Below, one piece after another: positions 27,902-37,962 of a DNA stretch of 64,000 bases. A program made the translations under genes and the position numbers. The first letter of the stretch is position 1. Each line of letters opens with the position of its first letter. Source of the DNA: Diacronema lutheri (taxonomy: Eukaryota > Haptophyta > Pavlovophyceae > Pavlovales > Pavlovaceae); assembly GCA_019448385.1 (NCBI GenBank), contig JAGTXO010000013.1:434001-498000 (forward strand), read 5' to 3'. The notes beneath the pieces are model-generated. The model searched no databases. It was not told the DNA's origin and saw only the letters and a list, made by a program, of their open reading frames with translations.

Positions 27902-30522
27902 ATGGCCGCCGACGCGACGGAGCTCGGAGTCGGACTGATCGTGCTCTTGATCTGCGTCGCGTTCGAGCCGTCGCTCACCGGCCCAGCGGCGTTCACGCAC
28001 ATCGACGACCAAGACAACTTTGTGCAGCACCCGCTCATCGCACGCGCCGCGTCTGAGGGGCTGAGCGTCGGGCTGCTCTGCGCGGTCTGGCTGCCGCAGT
28101 ACGTCGTGCTCGGCGTGTGGGAGCCGGTGGCGACGCTGCTCAAGGTGGCGATCGCGAGGTGCTACGGACTCGGCTCGGCGCTGGCGTTTGTGCGTGTTTC
28201 GGTCGCGCTGCATTGCGTCAACTGCGTGGCCGCGTACGCGGTCGGCTGCCGCGCGCTCAAGCTCCTGCGAGTGAGCGGCGTCCGGGGGCTGCCGCGCCCG
28301 CTCGGCGAGGACCACCGGCCGGTGTGCGTCGCTGCGGCACTCGTAGGGATCTCGCCCATGTGTGTCGAGCCGGTCGCGTGGGCCTCAGGCCAGCCCTACG
28401 TGCTCGCGGCCACGTTTGCGCTCCTCCACCTCGACCTGCACATGCGCCGCTACCACGAGCGTGGCGCGCGCCCGCCGCCCGCCGGCGTGGTGCTGCTCGC
28501 CTACGCCGGCGCGGCGCTGAGCAAGGCGGCGGCGCTCACCACGTTTGTCGTACCCGCGCTGATCGACCTGCTCGTCTGGCTCCACGGCACCGGCCGGCGC
28601 GTGCGGCTGCTGCGCGCCCCGCGCGTATCGCGCGCCCCCCACGAGGAGGCAGGCCGGGCCGGCGCCGCGGCGGCGGGCGGCGAGCGCGAGCAGCACGCGC
28701 GCTGGCTGGCCGCCGACGCAGAGATTGACGACGACGACGACCCGCTCGAGCTCGAGGAGGAGGAGGACGAGGACGAGCTCGCCCCCGCCGCGCTCCTCGA
28801 GCGCGCCGAGCGCCGCCGCCGTTGGCCGGCCGAGGGAGGTGCCCCCGACGAGGCGCTCCTCATCGAGGCGGCGGAGCTGCTGCTCGAGCGGCACTGGCGC
28901 GCGCTGCTCGGCTGCGCCGCCGGGATCGTCGGGGCCGCGCTTGCCACTTCTGGCATGCACGGCCGCCCGCTTGCCATGCTCGAGCGCGTGATGCGCGCGT
29001 GCCACATGCTCGTCGCATACCCGCTCTGCGCGCTCTCGCCGACCGCGCACACGAGCGTGCGACTGCACCTGCCGCCGCGGCTCGAGCCGCTCTCGGCGCG
29101 TTTCGGCGCGCCGACGCTGCTCGTGCTCTTCGCGGTCAAGGGGTGTACGTACGCCATCACGTGGTACGGTGACCTCGTGCGCGCGCACGTACTCGACGCG
29201 AGCGCGGCGCTCGCGGCGCGCAAGCCGGGTGCGCTGCCTGCCACGGTGCTGCCCGCGCCGTACGCGTTCCTGACGCACGCGCTGCTGTGGCTCGCGTACG
29301 GCGCGCTGCTTCTGCCCACGCTCGGCCTCTTCGGCTGGGGCCGAACGGGCAGCCATATTGTGATGGTGCGCGCAGACCGTTACGCGTACCTTGCCCTTCT
29401 CCTCGTCGGCGTGCCCGCGCTCGCCGGCGCGCTCGCGCTTGGCGCGCGCGCGCTCGCGCCGCCCGCCGAAGCGTCGGCGGCGCAGCGGCAGGCCGACGAG
29501 GTCGTGTGCGCGCGCGCGCGCGCGCGCTCGAGCTGCTCACCGCCGAGCTGCGCGCGCTCGGCGTCGAGCACGGCAGCCTAAGCGCGCGGCTGCGCGGGCT
29601 GTGCGCGCACCCGCTGACCGTCCCAACGGGCGGCGGAGCGGGGGCCGGCGGGCGCGCCGGCACGGCCGCCACCGATTCGACCGCGCCCGCCGCTGCGGAC
29701 GGCGCGCCATGCACGCGCACGTTTGGAGGCGCACGAGGCGCACGCGCTCCGCCCGCGGCGCCGCGCGCACGTGCGCGCGCGCTTCTCGTCGCGCTGTGCG
29801 GCGCGGTCGTGTGCGCCGCGCGCGTGCGCGAGACGCGCGCGCTGTGCGCCGCGTGGGCCTCGCCCGCCGCGCTGTATAAGCACCTGCTCGCGCTCGAGCC
29901 GCATGACGCGCCGATGCTCGAAGCACTCGGCTCGGTGCTCATGGACGCCGACCGGCCGGACGAGCGCGCGCGTGCGGAGGGCGTGCTGCGCAGGGCGCTC
30001 GAGCTCGCGCCGGAGAGCGGCGCCGGGCACAACCAGCTCGGCCTCCTCCTCAAGCGCTCTGGCCGCCTGGCCGAGGCAGAGCGCGCGTTCTCGCGCGCGA
30101 TCACGCTCGCGCCGGGCGACGGGAGCGCACACGTCAACCTCGCCAACCTGCTTATCGACGGGCAGCGCGAGCTCGCGCGCGCTGTTGAGTTGCTCAGCGC
30201 GAGCGTGGAGCTGCTTCCGCGCAACGCGCCCGCGCTCAACTCGCTCGCCGTCGCGCTCAAGGGGCTCGGCCGGCTTGACGAGGCGCGCGGTGCATACGAG
30301 CGTGCGATCGCGCTCAGGCCCGACTCGGCTGCGTTCCGCACAAACCTCGGGATGCTGCACATGCAGCGCGGCTTCGACCCGCGCCTCGCGCTTCCCGACG
30401 CGCAGCGCGAGCGCGCGCGCGCGAGGGAGCTCTTCCAGGCCGCCCTGCGCCTGCAGCCAACGCACGTCGGCGCACAGCAAAATCTCGCGCTGCTCCTCGC
30501 GCGCACGCGCCCGCCGCGCTGA
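27902..30522 (+). CDS. TMTC-like protein O-mannosyltransferase with TPR repeats
   Basis: The N-terminal half is polytopic, opening with IDDQDNFVQHP after the first helix (the D-D pair of GT-C/TMTC enzymes) and containing MVRADRYAYLALLLVG, matching the TMTC ADRYxYLP element. An acidic loop (DDDDDPLELEEEEDEDEL) lies near 28730. The C-terminal half carries about six TPRs (AGHNQLGLLLKRSGRLAEAE, AHVNLANLL, ALNSLAVALKGLGRLDEA). TMTCs mannosylate cadherin-like proteins in the ER lumen. The frame changes near 29500-29533 within a GC-dinucleotide run; it can be joined by a 32-bp phase-0 intron (29501-29532) or explained by a frameshift. Joined length is 862 residues. Confidence 0.78.
29508..29527. repeat. 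GC dinucleotide run at a reading-frame change
   Basis: An uninterrupted GC run of about 20 nt sits precisely where the TMTC-like frame shifts by one register. It is either an artefact-prone or mutable site, or part of a very short intron. Confidence 0.8.
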
Positions 30523-30668
30523 CGCCGACGGCCTGCGGCAGAAGCGCGGGTGAGGCCCCGCGCCGTCGTGAAACTACAGACGGTACGTTGAGCCATTTGG
30601 TGCAAGGCCAAAGAGGCACTCACGTGTGCGCATGTGACGGTGTGAGCCGGGGCGGGGCGGCTGTCGAA

Positions 30669-30695
30669 CCCCCCTCCCCCCCCCCCCCCTCCCCC
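30669..30695. repeat. C-rich tract between convergent genes
   Basis: Twenty-seven bases, nearly all C with two T interruptions, lie between the TMTC-like stop (30522) and the mS34 stop (30712). Confidence 0.85.
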
Positions 30696-30711
30696 TTGAT
30701 CTGGGTTTTCT

Positions 30712-31211
30712 CTACTGCGCGGCGGGAACGTAACGCCAGTCGCGCTTCTGCGCGCCACGCACGCGGCCCATCGCTTTCTTCACCTCGCCCTTAAACGTGA
30801 ACGTGCCCCACGCGTCGCCATGCCGGCCGTCCTGCGAGCGGACGACGCCGCACGCAGCGCGCGGGTTCGCGGCAGACGTGGGCGCGCGGGGCGCGCGCGA
30901 GGCCGTGCGGCGCGCGGTCGCGGCGCGTGTGGCACGCGGCAGCGCGCGAGTGCCAGGCGTGCGCGGTGCGTGCGCACCGGCTCGAACCGTATGCGCTCGA
31001 CGGTCCAGTGCGAGTCGTCGTAGCCGTTGCGCAGCCAAGACTTGCGCACGAAGCGCACGCCGAGCCCGCCCTTGGGCAGGAGCGCGGCGAGCTCAAACAA
31101 GTTCCTGCCGCGCTTCGACAGGCCCTGCGGCCTGGGCGGGATCTCCTGCGACGACAGCCGCCACCCCAGGCGCCGCAGCAGCCCCGTCGCGCTCCCACGC
31201 GCGAGCGCCAT
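30712..31211 (-). CDS. MRPS34: Mitochondrial ribosomal protein mS34
   Basis: Exons 31211-30978 and 30831-30712, phase-0 intron 30832-30977, give 117 residues. Conserved features of mS34 are in order: KRGRNLFELAALLPKGGLG, VRKSWLRNGYDDSHWTVERI, FEP then, after the intron, DGRHGDAWGTFTFKG. It is a small-subunit protein of the mitochondrial ribosome. The arginine-rich N-terminus (LARGSATGLLRRLGWRLSS) fits a mitochondrial presequence. Start 31223 is an alternative. Confidence 0.85.
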
Positions 31212-31344
31212 GATGGCGACCATCCGCCGCAAAAACAAAAAAGGAGGGGATCTCCTTTTCCAAATTTTGTGGCGCCGTAAGGGCATCTACGCCGCGACTT
31301 TCGGGCCCACCGCCGCCGCCCGCGCAGCCGACGCGCCCGGAGCG

Positions 31345-33109
31345 ATGGGAGGCGGCAATTTGTACAGCGCGGGGATGGGCGCGCTGGTCGCCTATTTTGC
31401 GTTCATCTTCATGAATGGGAACCCGACGCAGCACGTGGAGAAGCTCTTTAAGATGATGCGTCAGGGGATGGCGGGCAAGGAGAGCGTCGCCGCGTTCGAC
31501 AAGGTCTACACCTCTGTGGACGGGAATACGCAGCACAACGCATACGATGGGGACGTAGCGCGTAGCTTCTACAACCTGGCCACCGAGTTTTACGAGTACG
31601 GATGGGGCGACTCGTTCCACTTTGGCACGCGCGCGCGCTCGGAGCCGCACTCAAAGTGCATCGCCAACTCGCAACACTTTGTCGCGAACAAGCTGCGGGT
31701 GGACAACTTCGACAAAGTGCTCGACATGGGCTGTGGCATCGGCGGTCCGCTGCGCGGGGTGGTGCGCGCGACCGGTGCCAACGTCACCGGCGTCTCGATC
31801 AACGAGCACCAAATCGCGCGCGCGCGGGAGATCACGGCCGGCCTCTCGCCGTGGATGCAGGAGCGGTGCCACTTCCAGGTGCAGGACTACCTCCAAATCA
31901 AGGGCATGGAGGAGGGGTCGTACGACGCCGCGTTCTACATGGAATCGTCGCTCCACTGCGAGGATCGCACCAAGACCTTCAAGGAGGCGTTCCGGCTGCT
32001 CAAACCGGGCGGGCGGCTCGTCGCGATGGAGTATTACCTCTTGCCCGGCTGGCAGCCGGACAATGCCGAGCACAAGGAGCTGATGCGCCGCCATCTGTAC
32101 GGGAATGGCGCGGCGCGCACGCCGTCGATTGAGGAGGGCCTCGCGCAGATCCGTGCTGCCGGCTTCATCGTCAAAGAGCATTTTGACCTCATGGCTGAGC
32201 TCGAGAAGGTGTACGGCGAAGACGCGTGGCCGTGGTGGGCTGACCTCCAGTTCAACTGGGCGCCCGACCTGCTGCCGGTGAGCGCGCCGAGCGCACGCAC
32301 CGGCGCACGTGCGAGCGGAGGGACGCGAGCGCGCGCGCCGCGCGCGAGCGCACGCCGCGCCGCTGGGCGCGGCACGGCGCGCTCGGTGGATGAGGGGCCG
32401 CGTGGCTCGGCGCTCTCGGTGGATGAGGGGCCGCGTGGCTCGGCGCTCTCGCGCACGCTGCGGATGCGGCGGCGGGGCAAGCCGGCACGCACTCGGACCG
32501 AGGCCTTGCGCCCGCCAGCTTTGCTGCCGCGCGGCGTAGCTGCCGCGCACCTCGGCTCGGCTCCCCGGCCGCGCCGCGCCGCGCGCACCACCCGCGAGCC
32601 GGGCGCTTCCCAAGGCGCGCACCGCAGAGCAGGCGACGGCCCGCGCGCGCGGCGCGCTGACGCGCGCGCGTGACGCCGCCTGCGCTCGTGCGGCCCGGGC
32701 GCAGGCGCACCCGTGGATCCGGAAGCCGCTGCCCTACCTGCTCTCCGTACTCTCAAAGCTTGGCCTCGTACCCAAGGACGTGCCGGCCGTACGCGCGCGC
32801 TGCTGGCGCGTCACGCGCGAACCGACGTGGCGCGCGGCGCAGAGATGTGGGAGTCGGAAGGCGCCGCGCCAAGCGGCCACACCGCGCGCCGTGCGGCACG
32901 CGTGCGCGCCGCGCGCGCATCTGCTCACACGCCGGTCGGCTCTACCGCTCATCTCGCCCCCCCCCCCCCCCCCCCCCCCTGCTCTGTGTCGTGCGCCGCA
33001 CCGCCAGGCCGCGGAGCTCATGAACGAGGGCGGCGACGGCCTGTCCGGCCTGGGCAAGGTGGGTGCGATCACCCCGCAATACTATGTGCTCGGCATCAAG
33101 CCCGAGTAG
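31345..33109 (+). CDS. SMT1: Sterol C-24 methyltransferase
   Basis: Exons 31345-32277, 32705-32788 and 33008-33109 (all phase 0) give 372 residues. An N-terminal membrane helix (GALVAYFAFIFMNG) precedes the SMT core: FYNLATEFYEYGWGDSFHF (sterol-binding Region I), LDMGCGIGGPLRG (SAM), GVSINEHQIARA, YMESSLHCEDR, and EYYLLPGWQPDN. The last exons supply the ER-membrane tail ending TPQYYVLGIKPE. The enzyme methylates the sterol side chain at C-24 for phytosterol synthesis. I chose 31345 over 31210/31213 because the AT-rich promoter-like run at 31229-31271 lies between, and the longer form would overlap the divergent mS34 gene. Confidence 0.92.
32384..32449 (+). repeat. 33-bp tandem duplication in SMT intron 1
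   Basis: Two identical 33-bp units beginning CGGTGGATGAGGGG lie head to tail in the 427-bp intron. Confidence 0.85.
32957..32979 (+). repeat. 23-nt C tract in SMT intron 2
   Basis: A sense-strand C homopolymer 29-51 nt before the 3' splice site, where a polypyrimidine tract is expected. Confidence 0.85.
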
Positions 33110-33268
33110 CAACGCCGGAGTTCCCGCGACTGCGCAGCGCGGACACGAGAGGGCGAGGCAGACCGACGAAGCGCGCGCACCCTCGGCGGCGCGAGCCGCG
33201 AGCGGCGTGAGCGGCGTGGGCAGACGGGGCGCCCGCTATTGGGCCCCGTGAGAGAGGTGTTGGAAACT

Positions 33269-34048
33269 TCAAAATTCGCGCACGACGTCAGTGCCGAGGG
33301 CGCGCTGCAGCGGTTCAGGCTGCACCACGCCGTGATCGTGACAGTTTCGGATGGGCCCGCCTTGGTCGTGCGGCTCCCGAAGCATCACGTTCGCGGCAGC
33401 GAGCGCAGTCGGATTTGCATGGCCGCCGCGCTGCGCAGCTGGTGCAAAATTGAGGCTGGTGAGCTCGTGCTGCTCGAGCTGCGCTCCGTCCGAGAGCACG
33501 CAAATCTCGATCCACACGTGGCGCGAGAGCGCCTCGACACCGCCGATCCACACTTGGCGCCAGTTCAGCGTGCACCCGAGCTGCTCAAAGGTTGGCCGGT
33601 TCCTATGCACGATCGCCTCGAGGCTTTTGTTGAGGTGTGCGGCTAGCGCCCCGTAGCAGACGAACATGATTGCAAAGACGCCGAGCGCAACGGGCCCGCC
33701 GTAGACCATTCCGGCGGTGGGCGCGAGCACGAGGAGGAGCAAAACGCCGATGAAGAGGAGCAGGCCGAATACATACTTGTAGTAGAGCGAGTCGAGCTCC
33801 GACGCGGCGTAGCACTCGCCGACAAGCCGTAGCCACACGTCGAGCGGGACGCGGCCGGCGAGCTGGCGTGGCACCTGCGCGTCAGCGGCGCCCGCTGCGG
33901 GTAAGCGGTGGCTCCACTCGTTGGCGCTGCAGAATGCGCACGTATCGTCGCCGCTGTGCGGGTACACGATGCAGCAGTGCATCGGGCCCTCGGCGAACAC
34001 CGCGTGCGAGTACGTTGGCATGCAAAGCCGTCCTACTCGATCCACCAT
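33269..34048 (-). CDS. Membrane protein with Cys-rich N-terminus, unknown
   Basis: This 259-residue protein has an N-terminal Cys/His segment (MHCCIVYPHSGDDTCAFC), two adjacent membrane helices (VFGLLLFIGVLLLLVLA; VALGVFAIMFVCYGALAA) and a soluble C-terminal half (WIEICVLSDGAQLEQHELT). No family is recognised. The start at 34048 is 81 bp from the divergent lumen-protein gene; 34021 is an alternative. Confidence 0.6.
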   Translation of the reverse strand: MVDRVGRLCMPTYSHAVFAEGPMHCCIVYPHSGDDTCAFCSANEWSHRLPAAGAADAQVPRQLAGRVPLDVWLRLVGECYAASELDSLYYKYVFGLLLFIGVLLLLVLAPTAGMVYGGPVALGVFAIMFVCYGALAAHLNKSLEAIVHRNRPTFEQLGCTLNWRQVWIGGVEALSRHVWIEICVLSDGAQLEQHELTSLNFAPAAQRGGHANPTALAAANVMLREPHDQGGPIRNCHDHGVVQPEPLQRALGTDVVREF

Positions 34049-34129
34049 TTCGGTGCTTGACCCACTCGATAGTCCACGAAACGATTTCCTAGGACAAAGA
34101 GTTTAAAAATTATAAATCGTACCTCGGGG
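34049..34129. promoter_or_regulatory. Bidirectional promoter with TTTAAAAATTATAAA
   Basis: Eighty-one bp between two divergent genes contain the AT island 34102-34117, the same TTTAAAA core seen at 14600, 25641 and 54298. Confidence 0.55.
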
Positions 34130-34684
34130 ATGGGCGTGCTCCTCCTCGTCGTGTGTTCACTCACGCCTCCGAGCGCGGACGCACGCGCGGCGCTCAGCCG
34201 ACGTGGCGCGGCCCTCGGCGGCATGAGCGCGTTACTCCTTCCCTGTGCTCGACGGGCTTTTGCGGCCACGCCGCCGCCGCCGGGCCTTGATTCGAGCGCT
34301 CGCTTCATGCCGCGCGGCGGCCCGGGCGCGCTGCCACTCGTCGTCTCCAAAGACGCGGGAGTCGAGCTGCTCGCCGAGGCGCGAGCCAAGCTGATTGAGC
34401 TAGGGCGCGTTGCTGACGAGGGAGGCAACTTGTGCAGGGTGGAAGCGTACGACGGCATGGGCGTGCTCGTCAAAAAGGGCGCCGCAAACATCGCGATGGA
34501 CGCTGGCGCGGACGCGTACACTGTCGTCAACCTCAAGAAGACGGCGCTGCGACCGACGCTTCTTGCAGGCTCGGCTGAGTGCGACGAGATGCAAATGCGC
34601 CAGTACGTGCAGGCTGGCGTCAAGGCTATTGACGAGATGGTGGCGATCGGCAAAATGCCGACGAAGCGCGACGATGACTACTAG
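34130..34684 (+). CDS. Probable thylakoid lumen protein (Tat-type targeting)
   Basis: The 184-residue protein has a hydrophobic leader (MGVLLLVVCSLTPPSADA) and then a twin-arginine segment with a hydrophobic core and an A-x-A site (RRGAALGGMSALLL ... RRAFA), the layout of thylakoid Tat substrates in complex plastids. The mature part is helical (AGVELLAEARAKLIELGRVA, MRQYVQAGVKAIDEMVAIGK), reminiscent of small lumenal photosystem II accessory proteins, but I cannot assign a family. Confidence 0.65.
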   Translation: MGVLLLVVCSLTPPSADARAALSRRGAALGGMSALLLPCARRAFAATPPPPGLDSSARFMPRGGPGALPLVVSKDAGVELLAEARAKLIELGRVADEGGNLCRVEAYDGMGVLVKKGAANIAMDAGADAYTVVNLKKTALRPTLLAGSAECDEMQMRQYVQAGVKAIDEMVAIGKMPTKRDDDY

Positions 34685-35537
34685 TGCTGGTGCGGGTTCT
34701 GCACGTGAACACGTGCTATAATATAGGGCAATTTCCCCTAGGGGCGTTGCCCTTCCGGTCGACGAGGCGCGGCGTGATCGAGTTGATCGCGAGCAGGGGG
34801 CTCTCGCGCCTCGTGATGAAACTTTCTCACGCCACCCGTGTACGCCGAGTTCATCGACGACGGCTCGTCGGAGGCTTCGGTCCGGACCGCGCCCTATATA
34901 GACGGAGCGTCGCCGCCGCCGCAGATCCCCTCCAGCCCCTCTTCAGAGAGTAAGGGTGCGCCACTGTTGTGCCTCGACCCCCCCTCCCGCGCGGCGCGAG
35001 CACCGCGTGGAGGGGGCTGTGTGATGGCACCCCTGGGGGCTCAAAGATCATCCAGGGTGGTGGCACGTGCAGATTCCTCTGCGGGTTTCGTGAGTGTGTG
35101 CAGTGTGCGTGCTGAGCAGTGTGCGGAGTGCGCCGCACGGCGCGCGCGCGCAGCCAAGCGCAACGGCCGGCAGAAAGCCGGCCGCGGCTGCGAGGCCTGC
35201 GCGCGCGCGCTATGGCGCGCTTGGCTTCACGATGGCGCGGCCGCGCCGCCGGCGGCGGCACCGCCAGCTGGCGGCGCGGCCGGGGCGAGCGCAGCGGCGG
35301 CCGCGGCCGCCGCCTGCGAGCGCGTCGCGCGCGCGGCGCCGGGGGGCGGCGGCAGCGACGGGCGCGCCGACGCGCGCGGCGGCGGCGGCGGCGGCGGCAA
35401 CGACGGCGACACGGCGGCCGCCCAGTCGCCGCGCGCGCGCCACTCACGTGACATGAAACATGATCGACTCTGTGTGAGTGCCCTCGCTCTCACTGCATCG
35501 GACGGAGCTCAGCGAGCGCCTGCTGTCCCCGCCGCGC
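34685..35537. other. Unresolved region with fragmentary coding signal
   Basis: A TATA-like CTATAATATA at 34716 is followed by strongly GC3-biased plus-strand frames: 34741-34812 (LGALPFRSTRRGVIELIASR), then another frame from 34850 (FIDDGSSEASVRTAPYIDGA). A 37-bp GTGATG...GCCGAG segment (34813-34849) could join them in phase 0. Further on (about 35119-35220) the same frame has two Cys pairs, CAEC and CEAC, 20 residues apart, followed by Ala/Gly-rich low complexity, ending at 35566 inside the 3' end of the next gene. I could not build a convincing gene. Confidence 0.25.
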
Positions 35538-37793
35538 TTACGACCGGTGCGTCGGCTGCACAGTGATTGACGACGTGACCGCGCTCGCGCCTGCCCCGCC
35601 CTCGCCCGGTGGCTGTGGCTTTGCGGTGCGCTGGCCCGCGTTGCTCGCCGTCGGCCCGAATCGGATGGCCTGCAGCCGCTCGGCGCGCTCGAGGCGCACC
35701 CGCTCGGCGCGGTGCTGCGCATCAAGCTCGGAGAGCACGTTCTGGAAGCGGCGGTGCAGCTGCGCGAAGTCGTGCGCGCGCTGCGCCTTGTGCTGCGCGC
35801 GGCCCGTCTTGACGCGCAGCTCGAAGGCCGCGTTCTCGGCCGCTTGTTGCTGCGCGAGCTGGCGGGACGCGACCACGGCCGCCGCGTCGCGGCCTTGTCG
35901 CCTGCAGCGTCGCGCGATGGGCGCACGCAGAGCTCGCGGCGCGCGGTGAGCGGGCGGGCAGTCGGGCGCGACGCTCGGGGTGGCCGTGCGGTGCGAGGAC
36001 GTGCGTGCACGCGGCAGGCGGAGCGCATACATGCGCTCAGACTGCTGCGCCTCCAGAATGGCGGCTCGGCTGCGCGCCTCCGCTGCGTCGCCATACTTGT
36101 CGCCTGTGGCGAACCGCGCCTCAGACGCTCGCAGATCGAGGAGCTCCCTGTTGGAGGCGGGGCGCGCGGACGGCAGGGCGGCCATGCGCGCGCGCAGCTC
36201 CTCCGACTCACGCGCGTGCCTGTGCGCCAGCTCCTCTTCGATCGTGAGCGCCTGGCGTGCGCGCGTCGCCGTCCGCGCGAATGTCAGCGCGCCGTCGGCG
36301 CGCGGCCGGCGCGCGGCCAGCGCGCGGGCGCGGCACGAGCGCCCACCAAGCCGCGGCTGGCTGGCGCGCGCGCGGCCCTCGCAGCGCGCCGTGCGCGCGC
36401 GCGTGCGCGGTGGCCGAGCAGATCGCGCGCGCCGTGTCCGCGCGCGCACCTGCGTGTCGAAATGCTGCTGCTTGAGTTGCCATCGCTGGCCGAGCTGTGT
36501 CACCTCGACGGAGTGGGCGGCCTCCGCTGCCGCGCGCTGTGCGAGTTGGCGCGCGACGAGCGCGTCGCGCTTACGCTGCTGCTCCGCGGCGGCAAGAACC
36601 CCCGCCTGCATGCGTACCGCGTCCGCCTCCATGTACCGCTCCTCCCTCTCCAGCTTCATCTGCTGCTGACCCAGCGCACGGAGCGTGCGCTCCGCGTCGG
36701 CGGCCGCCGTAACGTCGGCTCGCTCGTCGAGCGGATCGGCGGGCGCAGGCTCATGGAGCGCCGCACCGCCGGAGAGGTAGGAGCGCAGCAGCGGCAGTCG
36801 ATTGGCGCGCGCGCTCGGCGGCAGGTCATCCTCGCTCAGCTCCACCGGCTCGACAACCACGCGCACGGCATTGATGTCGAAATGCGGCGGAGGAGGCGCA
36901 ACCGCCGCGCCCGTCGCAATGTCGCGGCGCGACGGGTTGAGGAACACGTGGCCCCGCGCGCGCGCGCGCGAGGGCCCGTGTCCTAGTCTGCCGCCGCCCC
37001 CGCTCGCGCCCGCGCCTGCGCCGCCGCTCGCGCCGTGCTGCTTTGGCGAGCGCGCGGCCTTTTCTGTCCACGAGTCGGTAACTGACCGCCGATCGAGCAC
37101 AAAGGGGCTGCTCTCGTGCAGTTGACTGAGCGAGCGCGAGGAGCGTGTGCGCGCGTCGTCGCTTGCCAAGATCTGGCTCAGCGACGGCACCGTCCAGCCC
37201 AGGTCGCTCGCGAGCGTCGGCGCGGGCATGTCGCCCTGGTCAGCGGTGCCCTTGGGCGGGTAGCCGTCGGGCACGCGCCGCTCGACCGCCATTCGGCCAC
37301 CGTCGCCGTGGATGGAGGCGGTCACGGCGGACGGGTGGCCACCGCCGAGGTGCGCCGCCGCGCCCGAGCGCAACGTGTGCTTGCGCGGCAGCGAGTAGCG
37401 CATCATCGGCTCGTTGACACCCGAGACGACTCTGCGTCGAGCGGGCGGCGCGCGAGTCGCGCGGCGTGGCGCTCGCAAGCTGAGGCGCGCGCGAACGGCC
37501 AAGCGCGCGCATCCGCGCAGCGCGCGGCATGCGCAGCGGACACTGGCGTTGCCCACGCGCCTTTGTAGCGCCGCCGCGAGCGCGCACCTAGCCGGAAGGC
37601 GCAGGAGGTCGTCCGAGCTCCAGCGCGCGCTTGGGTTGCCGCTGGCCGCCCTTGTCGGGCTCGAGCGCAAGCGCGGCTGGCCGATGAATTGTGATATGCT
37701 CTCCTGCGCGCTTTGCCAACACGCCTGCGCGCCCGCAACGTCCCCCGTGGAGAGGGACGCCTTCATCTGGCGCCGCTGCTCGAGAGAGAGCAT
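35538..37793 (-). CDS. Long coiled-coil protein with three in-frame introns
   Basis: Exons 37793-37588, 37431-36450, 36251-36011 and 35893-35538; introns of 156, 198 and 117 bp (phases 2, 0 and 1) are all multiples of three and stop-free. The 594-residue product starts LSLEQRRQMKASLSTGDVAG, has a serine-rich disordered middle, then coiled coil with many Gln/Arg/Glu (KLEREERYMEADAVRMQAGV, LTIEEELAHRHARESEELRA, HRRFQNVLSELDAQHRAERV). The layout suggests a cytoskeletal or flagellar structural protein; no family is certain. Confidence 0.65.
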   Translation of the reverse strand: MLSLEQRRQMKASLSTGDVAGAQACWQSAQESISQFIGQPRLRSSPTRAASGNPSARWSSDDLLRLPARCALAAALQRRVGNASVRCACRALRGCARLAVRARLSLRAPRRATRAPPARRRVVSGVNEPMMRYSLPRKHTLRSGAAAHLGGGHPSAVTASIHGDGGRMAVERRVPDGYPPKGTADQGDMPAPTLASDLGWTVPSLSQILASDDARTRSSRSLSQLHESSPFVLDRRSVTDSWTEKAARSPKQHGASGGAGAGASGGGGRLGHGPSRARARGHVFLNPSRRDIATGAAVAPPPPHFDINAVRVVVEPVELSEDDLPPSARANRLPLLRSYLSGGAALHEPAPADPLDERADVTAAADAERTLRALGQQQMKLEREERYMEADAVRMQAGVLAAAEQQRKRDALVARQLAQRAAAEAAHSVEVTQLGQRWQLKQQHFDTQVRARTRRARSARPPRTRARTARCEGRARASQPRLGGRSCRARALAARRPRADGALTFARTATRARQALTIEEELAHRHARESEELRARMAALPSARPASNRELLDLRASEARFATGDKYGDAAEARSRAAILEAQQSERMYALRLPRARTSSHRTATPSVAPDCPPAHRAPRALRAPIARRCRRQGRDAAAVVASRQLAQQQAAENAAFELRVKTGRAQHKAQRAHDFAQLHRRFQNVLSELDAQHRAERVRLERAERLQAIRFGPTASNAGQRTAKPQPPGEGGAGASAVTSSITVQPTHRS

Positions 37794-37897
37794 GGAAAGT
37801 GGAAACGCCCTTGTGGGGGAAACGACAAAACGATCATTCCAGTGACAGATTGACACTGACAGGAAGCTGAGCGACAGCTGGCCGGCGGCGGCCATCT

Positions 37898-37898
<1 letters not shown>

Positions 37899-37931
<33 letters not shown>
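37899..37931. repeat. 33-nt C homopolymer
   Basis: Lies 32 bp beyond the PC-esterase stop (37963, minus strand) and about 105 bp upstream of the coiled-coil gene start (37793). Confidence 0.9.
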
Positions 37932-37933
<2 letters not shown>

Positions 37934-37962
37934 CACCCCCACCCTCAAGGCTACAGGCTGCC

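Noticed and set aside
31027-31344. SMT start at 31210 or 31213
   Set aside because: It would translate the AT-rich promoter-like run and overlap the divergent mS34 gene; 31345 precedes the conserved membrane helix.
34716-34930. Possible snRNA gene behind the TATA-like CTATAATATA
   Set aside because: I searched by eye for U1, U2, U4, U5 and U6 core sequences and found none.
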